DNA of 13,023 bases, taken from NCBI GenBank assembly GCA_030627145.1, contig DAOUSQ010000013.1, positions 1 through 13,023 on the forward strand, given 5' to 3'. The stretch is from Syntrophomonadaceae bacterium (GTDB lineage: Bacteria; Bacillota_B; Syntrophomonadia; Syntrophomonadales; Syntrophomonadaceae). Below the pieces are notes generated by a model, which was given only the letters and a program-made list of their open reading frames with translations, searched no databases and was not told the DNA's origin. The position numbers and the translations under genes were made by a program. Within the stretch, counting starts at the first letter, position 1; each line of letters begins with the position of its first letter. Of this stretch, positions 1-6,643 are shown piece by piece.

Positions 1-101
1 CAAAAAAACATTCATATTTTAGTATTAGTTCAAATTAGGTGTTGTCAACTCCGAAAATTGAGTTAGTATATAACAGGAAAAATTATGGGAGGTCAATCCA
101 T

Positions 102-1352
102 ATGATAAAGGTGCTGATAATAGGAGGAGGGCCTGCCGGAATGATGGCAGGAGCAACTGCGGCTGAAAACGGAGCCCGGGTTATTCTACTGGAAAAAAAA
201 GAAAGCGTGGGTAAAAAACTTAAGATAACCGGGAAAGGAAGGTGTAATATTACTTCCGCTGTAGACGGTGATAATTTTATTACCGGCTATGCTGGCAATG
301 GACGTTTTTTATATAGTGTACTTCATGATTTCTCAAATAAAGACTTGATACAGTTTTTTGAAAATCATAATCTGAAATGTAAAGTCGAAAGAGGGAACCG
401 TGTTTTTCCTGAATCAGACGATGCCGGTGATGTAGTCAGGGTGCTGCGTGATAACCTTATTCGCCAGGGAGTTCAAATCAAGACTGCAACAAAAGTAAAA
501 GGTATTACTATTAAGTCTCAAAGAGTTACAGGAGTAGAAACTGATCAAAATACCATGGAAAGTGATGTGGTTATTATTGCTACTGGAGGCATGTCTTATC
601 CGGGGACAGGTTCTACTGGAGATGGATATAACTGGGCCAGGGCTGCAGGTCATACAATAATTGAACCCAGACCGGGCCTTGTTCCGCTGGTAACTGAAGA
701 AAAATGGGTTAAAGATCTACAGGGCTTAAGCCTTAAAAATATAAAGGCATCGTCCTATCAAGCAGATGGGAAAAAAATTAATGAAGATTTTGGTGAAATG
801 CTTTTTACTCATTTTGGTGTTTCGGGTCCAATAATTTTAAGTATGAGCCGTGATATAGGGGAAAAACTTCACCGGCACAGGCAAAAAGTTAATTTAATAA
901 TTGATTTTAAGCCGGCACTTGATAAAGAAAAACTGGACAGGCGTCTTTGTCGGGACCTGGATAAGTATTCTAATAGGCAGTTTAAGAATTCACTGGGAGA
1001 CCTTTTACCCCGGAAACTTATCCCGGTAATTGTAAAACTAAGTGGTATTGATGAGTTGAAGGAAAGTAACCAGGTTAATCGGGCAGAAAGAAAAAAACTG
1101 GTACATTTACTCAAACATTTTCCGCTAACTATTACAGGTACCCGGCCAATTGCTGAAGCTATAGTTACGGCAGGTGGGGTAAATGTAAAGGAAGTGAACC
1201 CAAAAACTATGGAATCCAAATTAGTAAAAGGATTATTTTTTGCCGGAGAGATTCTGGATGTAGATGGTTATACAGGCGGTTATAACCTGCAGGCAGCCTT
1301 TTCTACCGGTTATGCTGCCGGCAAATATGCTGCATTACGAGGAGTGAGGTAA
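102..1352 (+). CDS. HI0933/BaiN-family FAD-dependent oxidoreductase
   Basis: Predicted cytosolic flavoprotein of the HI0933/BaiN (YhiN-like) family, 416 aa, near the usual length of about 400-420. Seen: an N-terminal Rossmann dinucleotide-binding motif GGGPAG at residues 8-13; the family signature GKGRCNIT shortly after; a second FAD-contact block with ATGGMSYPGTGSTGDGY; and a C-terminal block with TAGGV, FAGEILDVDGYTGGYNLQ and AFSTG. The ATG at 102 is chosen over an in-frame GTG at 39 because GGGAGGT (87-93) sits 8 bases before it and the protein then starts right at the Rossmann strand. Members of this family include BaiN, implicated in bile-acid reduction, but most are of unknown substrate, so no specific reaction is assigned. 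It appears monocistronic: a 139-bp gap with its own promoter separates it from the next gene. Confidence 0.93.
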   Translation: MIKVLIIGGGPAGMMAGATAAENGARVILLEKKESVGKKLKITGKGRCNITSAVDGDNFITGYAGNGRFLYSVLHDFSNKDLIQFFENHNLKCKVERGNRVFPESDDAGDVVRVLRDNLIRQGVQIKTATKVKGITIKSQRVTGVETDQNTMESDVVIIATGGMSYPGTGSTGDGYNWARAAGHTIIEPRPGLVPLVTEEKWVKDLQGLSLKNIKASSYQADGKKINEDFGEMLFTHFGVSGPIILSMSRDIGEKLHRHRQKVNLIIDFKPALDKEKLDRRLCRDLDKYSNRQFKNSLGDLLPRKLIPVIVKLSGIDELKESNQVNRAERKKLVHLLKHFPLTITGTRPIAEAIVTAGGVNVKEVNPKTMESKLVKGLFFAGEILDVDGYTGGYNLQAAFSTGYAAGKYAALRGVR

Positions 1353-1436
1353 AGAGCGTAAAAAAATGCTATTATAACAACCCTATTGAAAGGCTTAGAA
1401 GAAAGCAATATCAGCATTTAACAGGAACGATATTCA

Positions 1437-1465
1437 TTGACTGACCAGGGTATTTTTGCTACTAT
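1437..1465 (+). promoter_or_regulatory. sigma-A-type promoter for the moxR-VWA pair
   Basis: TTGACT (1437-1442), a 17-base spacer and TACTAT (1460-1465), ending 26 bases before the ATG of the AAA+ gene. The -35 box matches 5 of 6 and the -10 box 4 of 6 consensus bases, and the spacing is ideal. A start near 1472 would leave a leader of about 20 bases that includes the ribosome site AGGGGGGAT (1478-1486). Confidence 0.55.
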
Positions 1466-1491
1466 GTGATTAGTTATAGGGGGGATTATAT

Positions 1492-2370
1492 ATGGAAAAA
1501 AATACTGCCAGGTATGAAGGTTCATCAAATTATATTGTTTCAGATGAGTTGAGAAACAGTGTTAATATTGCTATAGCATTGCAAAAACCTCTGCTCATAA
1601 AGGGAGAACCAGGGACGGGTAAAACCATGCTTGCTCAAAGTATTGCTGATTCATTGGGGATGGAATTAATTATTTGGAATATAAAATCGACTACCAAAGC
1701 CCAGGAGGGGCTTTATGTTTATGATACAGTTCAGAGGCTTTATGACAGCCAGTTCGGTGACAATGATGTGGCTGATATTAAACAGTATATAAAAATGGGC
1801 AAACTAGGGGAGGCGTTTTTATCTTCTGAACCGGTGGTGTTACTAATTGATGAGATAGACAAGGCTGACCTGGAGTTTCCCAATGACTTGTTATGGGAAT
1901 TAGACCAGATGAGTTTTTATATTCCTGAGACTAAGGAGACCATTGAAGCCCGGCAAAGACCTATTGTAATCATAACCAGTAATGCTGAAAAGGAACTGCC
2001 GGATGCCTTTTTAAGGCGCTGCATATTTCATTACATAGAATTTCCTGATCCTGAAGGAATGGAAAAGATTATTGAGGTTCATCATCCCAAACTGGAAAGG
2101 CGACTGCTGGACCAGGCTATGGAAGCATTTTACATGTTAAGAAACATTCCCAATATTCAAAAACGCCCCAGTACCAGTGAACTAATTGATTGGTTACAGG
2201 CACTGGTGGTTGGAGGAGTCAATCCTAATAAAATAAAAAAAGAACTTCCTTTTCTTGGTGTACTTTTAAAGAAAAACGAAGACCTCGATACGTTATTAAC
2301 ACAGCTGCATGGCAGCAGTCAATCAAAATATCCTGGCTTTATTAATAAATCTATTAATCGTTATCGCTAA
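1492..2370 (+). CDS. MoxR-type AAA+ ATPase
   Basis: Cytosolic AAA+ ATPase of the MoxR branch, 292 aa. Seen: Walker A GEPGTGKT at residues 38-45, Walker B with D120-E121 (LLIDEIDKAD), a sensor-1-like SNA centred on N164, and an arginine pair R175-R176 in FLRRC that is the likely arginine finger. MoxR ATPases work with VWA-domain partners as chaperones that insert metals or remodel cofactor enzymes, for example CoxD with CoxE in CO dehydrogenase maturation. The next gene encodes such a partner, 77 bp downstream on the same strand, so the two are read as one operon. The client enzyme is not in the window. The start has a very strong Shine-Dalgarno (AGGGGGGAT, 1478-1486) 5 bases upstream and its own promoter. 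Confidence 0.92.
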   Translation: MEKNTARYEGSSNYIVSDELRNSVNIAIALQKPLLIKGEPGTGKTMLAQSIADSLGMELIIWNIKSTTKAQEGLYVYDTVQRLYDSQFGDNDVADIKQYIKMGKLGEAFLSSEPVVLLIDEIDKADLEFPNDLLWELDQMSFYIPETKETIEARQRPIVIITSNAEKELPDAFLRRCIFHYIEFPDPEGMEKIIEVHHPKLERRLLDQAMEAFYMLRNIPNIQKRPSTSELIDWLQALVVGGVNPNKIKKELPFLGVLLKKNEDLDTLLTQLHGSSQSKYPGFINKSINRYR

Positions 2371-2402
2371 ACTAATGTAAAGGGTAAGGTGTGAAGAATA
2401 TT

Positions 2403-2435
2403 AAAATGGACGTGGGCAACGCCTGCGTCTATTTT
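2403..2435 (+). repeat. 15-bp hairpin with GCGTCTATTTT right arm, abutting the VWA gene's ribosome site
   Basis: Left strand 2403-2417, loop AAC 2418-2420, right strand 2421-2435. All 15 positions pair; three are G-T wobbles (2408/2430, 2413/2425, 2414/2424) and the rest are Watson-Crick. The right arm ends one base short of AGGAG 2436-2440, the ribosome site for the next gene. Its GC-rich core stands out from the AT-rich surroundings. The last 14 bases of the core arm (2420-2433) match 12281-12294 at 13 of 14 positions, so the two elements may be related. Confidence 0.6.
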
Positions 2436-2447
2436 AGGAGTAAAATA

Positions 2448-3656
2448 ATGTTTACAAAATTCTTTTATACATTGAAAAACTTTGGTATTCCAGTGTCTAT
2501 AAATGAATGGCAGGTGCTGTTAGAAGCACTTGAATCAGGCATGGCAGGTTCAAGCCTGACCGGGTTTTATTACTTGTGCAGGGCGGTACTGGTAAAGACT
2601 GAAGCTCATTATGACCGTTTTGATATGGCATTTGCCAGTTTTTTTGAGGATATTGAGACACCTGAAGGTTTGCCAGATAAAATATGGGAATGGCTTAACA
2701 AGGAACTGCCTGAATTAGAAATAACAGAAGCAATGAGGCAAAATCACCACCAGCTCGATTTAGATGAGTTGAAAAAAATGCTGGAAGAAAGATTGGCGGA
2801 ACAAAACGAAGAACATCATGGTGGAAACAGGTGGATAGGAACTGGAGGAACGTCTCCATTTGGCCATTCTGGTTATCATCCAGGAGGCATTCGTATTGGA
2901 GGTCAGTCACGAAACCTGTCAGCAGTTAAAGTAGCAGGGATGAGGAGATTCCAAGAATTTCGTACAGATGAAACCCTTGGCGTGAGACAATTTCAAGTAG
3001 CCCTGCGTAAATTGAGACAGTTTACTACCCGACTGGACGGGGCAAAAACAGAATTAGATATAGATTCCACCATCAACAAGACCTGTGATAATGCAGGCAG
3101 GCTGGAATTGGTTTGGGAAAGACCCCGTGAAAACGGCATAAAAGTACTTTTGATTATGGATGCTGGAGTTCCTATGGTTTCTTACAGTCGTCTTTGTAAT
3201 CAATTGTTTACTGCTGTTAACCGGGCCAATCATTTTAAAGATTTAAAGATTTTTTATTTTCATAATTGTATATACGATTGGTTATATCATGACCCTGGCT
3301 GTAGTTTGAATAATTATACCGAGACTGATTATGTATTAAATACTTTCCCTGCAGATTACAGGGTTATTCTTGTTGGAGACGCCAGTATGGCTCCTTATGA
3401 ATTGCTGCGTGTAGGAGGTATCATTGATTGGGAACTATATAATGATAGACCTGGAATTGAATGGTTGAGGCGTATTCGCCAGCATTTTGAATATTCAGTA
3501 TGGCTTAATCCGATTCCAAAAAGCTACTGGAATTGGATGGATGGTGCATTTACAATAAAAAGAATTTCTGAAATTTTTCCCATGGAAGAATTAACTGTAG
3601 ATGGATTAGAAAACGCGATTAATAAACTCAAAAGCAGGCAGGCTGTAGGGGTATAG
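2448..3656 (+). CDS. CoxE-like VWA-domain protein, partner of the MoxR ATPase
   Basis: Predicted 402-aa cytosolic protein of the CoxE-like VWA family that accompanies MoxR ATPases. Seen: an N-terminal helical region beginning MFTKFFYTLKNFGIPVS; a Glu/Lys-rich stretch; a Gly-rich linker with WIGTGGTSPFGHSGYHPGG, which is typical of this family; and a C-terminal VWA-like fold with LIMDAGVPM (D238), IFYFHNCIYDWLY and a second conserved block VGDASMAPYEL (D311). In relatives the metal site normally reads like DxGGSM; here it is DAGVPM, so the serine ligand is missing. The ATG at 2448 is preferred over an in-frame GTG at 2391: AGGAG lies 7 bases upstream, the protein then begins as family members do, and the earlier start would translate through the 2403-2435 hairpin. 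Confidence 0.85.
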   Translation: MFTKFFYTLKNFGIPVSINEWQVLLEALESGMAGSSLTGFYYLCRAVLVKTEAHYDRFDMAFASFFEDIETPEGLPDKIWEWLNKELPELEITEAMRQNHHQLDLDELKKMLEERLAEQNEEHHGGNRWIGTGGTSPFGHSGYHPGGIRIGGQSRNLSAVKVAGMRRFQEFRTDETLGVRQFQVALRKLRQFTTRLDGAKTELDIDSTINKTCDNAGRLELVWERPRENGIKVLLIMDAGVPMVSYSRLCNQLFTAVNRANHFKDLKIFYFHNCIYDWLYHDPGCSLNNYTETDYVLNTFPADYRVILVGDASMAPYELLRVGGIIDWELYNDRPGIEWLRRIRQHFEYSVWLNPIPKSYWNWMDGAFTIKRISEIFPMEELTVDGLENAINKLKSRQAVGV

Positions 3657-3692
3657 AGAGTAGAGAATAGTTATGGTAGAAAAAGCTGCGTT

Positions 3693-3720
3693 TTTTCTTT
3701 GTTTATTATTGCAAAGAAAA
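3693..3720 (+). terminator. weak AT-rich hairpin after the VWA gene
   Basis: TTTTCTTTG (3693-3701) and CAAAGAAAA (3712-3720) form a perfect 9-bp inverted repeat with a 10-base loop, 37 bases after the VWA stop. It has only two G-C pairs and no T run on the 3' side, so it may be a weak terminator or merely a palindrome. Confidence 0.25.
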
Positions 3721-3742
3721 TGTTGGTGTTAATAAGCGGGAA

Positions 3743-3771
3743 TTAAGTAAATTATCTCAGGTAACTATGAT
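3743..3771 (+). promoter_or_regulatory. possible promoter for the purC-like gene
   Basis: TTAAGT (3743-3748), a 17-base spacer and TATGAT (3766-3771). The -10 box matches 5 of 6 consensus bases but the -35 box only 3 of 6. It lies about 60 bases before the ATG at 3833 and is the best candidate in this gap. Confidence 0.28.
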
Positions 3772-3832
3772 TTAGACCACTAGCTTAATACCCGGATAAA
3801 ATAGCTGTTTACTTAAAAAAAGAGGAAAGGCA

Positions 3833-4512
3833 ATGAAACATGTTTATGAGGGCAAGACTAAGAGTGTTTATCAGCTGGAAGATGGAAACTATTTATTAAA
3901 AATGAAAGATGATGTAACTGGGGAAAATGGACAGCTAGACCCGGGTGCTAATTCAATCATGGGCGAGTTGGAAGGGATGGGCATGCTTCGCTTAAGATGT
4001 CTCGGTACTATTTTGAGCTATTAAAACGAGAAGGGGTACCAACGCATTATCTTGATTCCAACTTAGAAGACAATACCATGACGGTAAAACCAGCGAAAAC
4101 TTTTGGTAAAGGTCTGGAGATTATTTGCTGTTTTAGAGTTTATGGTAGTTTCCTGAAACGCTATGAGAAATATGCAAAAAGGGAACAGAAATTGGACAGC
4201 TTGGTTGAGATAACCTTAAAAGATGACGACCGGGGTGATCCTCCTATTGGAGAAGAAGCACTAGTGCAGCTGGGAATTATGCAGGCCGGTGAGTATAATA
4301 AGGTTACAGAAATGTGCAGAAAAATTGCTAACATTATAAAAAAAGATCTGGAAGCTAAAGGGATGGAACTGTATGATATCAAGTTTGAATTCGGCCGGGT
4401 TGATGGGCAGATAATATTAATAGACGACATATCAGGTGGGAATATGAGAGTATTCAAGGATGGTAAACAGGTAGATCCCCTGGAACTTTCTAACCTGGTT
4501 ACTGGAGAATAG
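3833..4512 (+). pseudogene. divergent SAICAR-synthase-like gene (purC-like), one-base frameshift
   Basis: Two overlapping open frames, 3833-4024 and a second one running to 4512, encode the two parts of one SAICAR-synthase-like protein. The family joins phosphoribosyl-carboxyaminoimidazole to aspartate in purine synthesis. Inserting one C between 3982 and 3983 restores a single 226-aa frame that reads GMGHASLKMSRYYFELL across the joint. Seen: YEGKTKSVY at the N-terminus, GSFLKRY, LVEITLKDDDRGDPPI, and YDIKFEFGRVDGQIILIDDIS near the C-terminus. The usual GKGELNN-like segment is replaced by GELEGMGHASLKMS, and the usual DEISPDTCRLWD by DDISGGNMRVF, so this is a divergent paralog whose substrate may differ. 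A good ribosome site (AGAGGAAAGG, 3821-3830) precedes the ATG. No other purine genes are nearby. A true frameshift or a sequencing error are both possible. Confidence 0.85.
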
Positions 4513-4618
4513 AAATTATATTTAGTAAAAGGAAATTTTGTATCTAAATGCTGTACAGCAGTAAGATTATAAAGTATAAAAATATATTACTATTCAGGAT
4601 TAACTTAGTATAAAGACT

Positions 4619-4660
4619 ACCGTTCAATAAACTTACCAGTTTTTTGAACGGTTTTTATTT
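4619..4660 (+). terminator. rho-independent terminator of the purC-like gene
   Basis: ACCGTTCAA (4619-4627) pairs perfectly with TTGAACGGT (4644-4652). After one mismatch the stem continues with AAAC (4629-4632) and GTTT (4639-4642), closing on a 6-base loop. A T-rich tail TTTTTATTTT follows (4652-4661). It lies about 105 bases after the purC-like stop. Confidence 0.85.
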
Positions 4661-4792
4661 TGCTTGTAGAAGAAACTGAGAGTGGTATAACTTACTGTTG
4701 ATAGATAATAAAATAGAAAGTAAATTGTTAAGAGGATCAGGAAGGGGATCTTTAATATATACCCTTTCCCTGTTAATATAAAAATAAGGAGC

Positions 4793-4833
4793 AAGGTGTT
4801 ATAAACCGGGTAACAAAAATTCTGGAACACCTT
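4793..4833. repeat. 8-bp inverted repeat just before the fixC ribosome site
   Basis: AAGGTGTT (4793-4800) and AACACCTT (4826-4833) are perfect complements separated by 25 bases. The right arm runs into TTAACTT and ends 18 bases before the fixC Shine-Dalgarno. It could be an operator for a dimeric regulator, an attenuator-like hairpin, or chance in AT-rich DNA. Confidence 0.35.
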
Positions 4834-4868
4834 TTAACTTACATCAACAAAGAGGGAGGAAGGCCTTA

Positions 4869-6155
4869 GTGGAAAAATTTGATATAATTATAGTTGGAGC
4901 AGGTCTGGCAGGGCTTGCATCAGCCTATACTCTGGCCCAGGAGGGGCTTGAGGTTCTGGTGCTGGAACGTGGCGATTATCCCGGTGCCAAAAATGTAACT
5001 GGTGGCAGAATCTACGTTAATCCGGTACGCAACCTTTTTCCTGATCTCTTAGAAAAGGCTCCTTTTGAGCGTTTTATTGCTCATGAAGGGGTTACAATAA
5101 TGGCCGGGGAACGCTCCGTAAGTATGAGTTATTCTGGGAATGAACTGCTCGAAGAACCTTACCAGAGTTACAGTATACTCCGTTCAAAATTTGACCGCTG
5201 GTTGGCAAAACAGGTTGAAGCAAAAGGGGCCATGCTGTTAGGCAAGGTAAAAGTTGATGATGTGATAATAGAAAATGAGAGAGTAATTGGAGTTCTGGTT
5301 GCAGGTGATGAGCTGCATGCTGATGTTGTTATAGCCTGTGATGGAGTTCTTTCACTGATATCGGAAAAAGCAGGTCTTCGCCAGGCAGGATCAGCTAAGG
5401 ATTTTGCTGTAGGTTTTAAAGAAATCATTGAACTTAAACCTGAGATTATCAATGAACGTTTTAACCTTGAGGGAGATGAAGGGGCAGCGAGAATGTATAT
5501 GGGAGAAGTCACCAAAGGGAAGTTCGGTGGTGGATTCCTGTATACCAACAAAGATAGTATAAGCCTGGGTATAGTTGCAGGTATCAGAGATTTAATGGAG
5601 GGTAGTCCAGAAGTTGAAGCACCCTCTCTGCTGGACGAGTTTAAACAGCGTCCTGAAGTTGCCCGTTTAATAAAAGGTGGAGAAACAGTTGAGTATTCAG
5701 CCCATGCTATTCCTGAAGGGGGATTTAAAGCATTAAGCAGCCTGTATGGAAATGGTATTCTGGTTGCTGGAGACGCCGCCGGACTATCTATGAATATTGG
5801 TGTTACAGTAAGGGGAATGGAATATGCTCTGGCATCCGGATACTATGCAGCACAGGCAGTTTTAATGGCCAGGGAAGCCGGAGATTTCAGTGCTGAAACA
5901 TTGTCAGTTTATAAAACCCTTTTGGAAAAAAGTTTTGTGTTACAGGATTTTAAAAATTTCCAGGAAGCTCCTATGGTGTTAGAAAACCAAAGATTTTTTA
6001 AACACTACCCTGAGATGGCCGGAAATATTATGAGGGATATTTATGCTGTTTCAGATGGACCAAAGAACAGGCTGTATCCAACCATTAAAAAGTATATGAC
6101 CCTGGGCGAAATGTGGTCGATGTTTTCCGACTTAAGAAAGGTGATGAAAATATGA
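4869..6155 (+). CDS. fixC: FixC-type ETF:quinone oxidoreductase flavoprotein
   Basis: FAD-binding dehydrogenase of the FixC/ETF-QO family, 428 aa, the usual FixC length. These proteins take electrons from electron-transferring flavoprotein and, with their FixX ferredoxin, pass them to membrane quinone or to bifurcation partners. Seen: Rossmann motif GAGLAGL at residues 10-16; the ETF-QO-like stretch VLERGDYPGAKNVTGGRIY; a C-terminal FAD block with GILVAGDAAGLSMNIGVTVRGM; and a helical C-terminus. The start is a GTG at 4869 with GGGAGGA 8 bases upstream. The stop overlaps the fixX start by 4 bp (ATGA), so the pair is translationally coupled. No intact etfAB (fixAB) is present next to it; only a C-terminal etfA scrap remains downstream. 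Confidence 0.9.
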   Translation: MEKFDIIIVGAGLAGLASAYTLAQEGLEVLVLERGDYPGAKNVTGGRIYVNPVRNLFPDLLEKAPFERFIAHEGVTIMAGERSVSMSYSGNELLEEPYQSYSILRSKFDRWLAKQVEAKGAMLLGKVKVDDVIIENERVIGVLVAGDELHADVVIACDGVLSLISEKAGLRQAGSAKDFAVGFKEIIELKPEIINERFNLEGDEGAARMYMGEVTKGKFGGGFLYTNKDSISLGIVAGIRDLMEGSPEVEAPSLLDEFKQRPEVARLIKGGETVEYSAHAIPEGGFKALSSLYGNGILVAGDAAGLSMNIGVTVRGMEYALASGYYAAQAVLMAREAGDFSAETLSVYKTLLEKSFVLQDFKNFQEAPMVLENQRFFKHYPEMAGNIMRDIYAVSDGPKNRLYPTIKKYMTLGEMWSMFSDLRKVMKI

Positions 6156-6436
6156 GTGGAGTAATAGGATTAAAAGCAAAGCTGGGACTTGATGTATTCA
6201 AACCTGATAAAGAAGCACATATAAGGATAAAACCAGGAATGGAAAAAGACCCTCGGTTAAAACGGGCCATTCTTGTTTGCCCAGCGGGTTTATACAGGGA
6301 AAATGAAAAAGGGGAAGTGGAATTAACCATTGACGGATGTCTGGAATGTGGTACATGTCGTTTAGCCTGTGGCACCGAGGTACTGGATTGGAATTACCCT
6401 GGTGGAGGTTCTGGTGTACAATTTCGTTTCGGTTAA
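6152..6436 (+). CDS. fixX: FixX-type ferredoxin-like protein
   Basis: Small iron-sulfur protein, 94 aa, of the FixX family, the [4Fe-4S] partner of FixC. Seen: the conserved CPAGLY segment and CLECGTCRLACG, which carries C-x2-C-x2-C-x3-C; the cysteine of CPAGLY supplies the remaining ligand. The C-terminus WNYPGGGSGVQFRFG is the standard FixX ending, so the protein is full length and stops at its natural place. The start is the ATG at 6152, which overlaps the fixC stop; AAGGTGAT (6138-6145) lies 6 bases upstream inside fixC. An earlier in-frame start at 6113 lies wholly inside fixC and is rejected. Confidence 0.92.
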   Translation: MSGVIGLKAKLGLDVFKPDKEAHIRIKPGMEKDPRLKRAILVCPAGLYRENEKGEVELTIDGCLECGTCRLACGTEVLDWNYPGGGSGVQFRFG

Positions 6437-6534
6437 TAGATATAAATGCATATATCAACCAGATAGCCGATTATATATTGGTAGATGATCTACACGAGGT
6501 AGTATCTAAAATGAAAGGACTCTTAATATCATAA
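6436..6534 (+). pseudogene. C-terminal remnant of ETF alpha subunit (etfA/fixB)
   Basis: Immediately after the fixX stop, in a different frame, 32 codons read IDINAY, INQIADYILVDDLHEVV and KMKGLL before a TAA at 6532-6534. This matches the C-terminal tail of electron transfer flavoprotein alpha, which typically ends IADYGIVGDLFEVVPALIEEL. The rest of the roughly 300-aa protein is missing, there is no start codon and no ribosome site, so it cannot encode a working ETF. Reading it as a deletion scar fits the place, since etfBA genes commonly sit beside fixCX. The assignment is from recalled family sequence, not a search. Confidence 0.72.
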
Positions 6535-6577
6535 TAAGACCGGGCAATTAGATTAATTTGGATGTTAGAATATAACC

Positions 6578-6608
6578 TTTGCAGTAGGATCAATTGTCTG
6601 GTTATAAT
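6578..6608 (+). promoter_or_regulatory. possible promoter for the small membrane protein gene
   Basis: A perfect TATAAT lies at 6603-6608, 35 bases before the ATG at 6644. A poor -35 candidate TTGCAG (6579-6584) is 18 bases upstream. The -10 box is convincing, the -35 box is not. Confidence 0.4.
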
Positions 6609-6643
6609 ATTTGTTATAGGCTCAGTTGAAAGGTTGTGGGAAA

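Larger units (their letters stand above)
4513..4868. other. 356-bp intergenic region between purC-like and fixC
   Basis: The first 105 bases are AT-rich with no recognised site. A strong terminator follows (4619-4660). Then comes about 130 bases of AT-rich DNA with only a poor promoter candidate (TTGTAG 4664-4669, 16 bases, TATAAC 4686-4691). An 8-bp inverted repeat lies at 4793-4833, and the fixC ribosome site GAGGGAGGA is at 4852-4860. No supported gene is present. Confidence 0.7.

Noticed and set aside
1364..1419. AAATGCT/AGCATTT inverted repeat after the HI0933-type gene
   Set aside because: Only 7 bp with a 42-base loop and no T tail, so it is not a convincing terminator.
2391..2447. 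GTG start of the VWA protein at 2391
   Set aside because: It would translate the hairpin 2403-2435, and the ATG at 2448 has a far better ribosome site and matches family N-termini.
3977..4000. Programmed ribosomal frameshift in the purC-like gene
   Set aside because: No slippery heptamer, internal Shine-Dalgarno or stimulating hairpin is evident, and purC relatives are not known to use frameshifting.
4633..4830. Minus-strand 65-codon hydrophobic open frame between purC-like and fixC
   Set aside because: It uses a GTG start with no convincing ribosome site and runs through the terminator stem. The hydrophobic look follows from AT-rich DNA.
6337..6435. Open frame upstream part overlapping fixX in another frame, ahead of the EtfA-like tail
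   Set aside because: Only the portion from 6436 resembles EtfA; the part overlapping fixX is a shadow of that gene.
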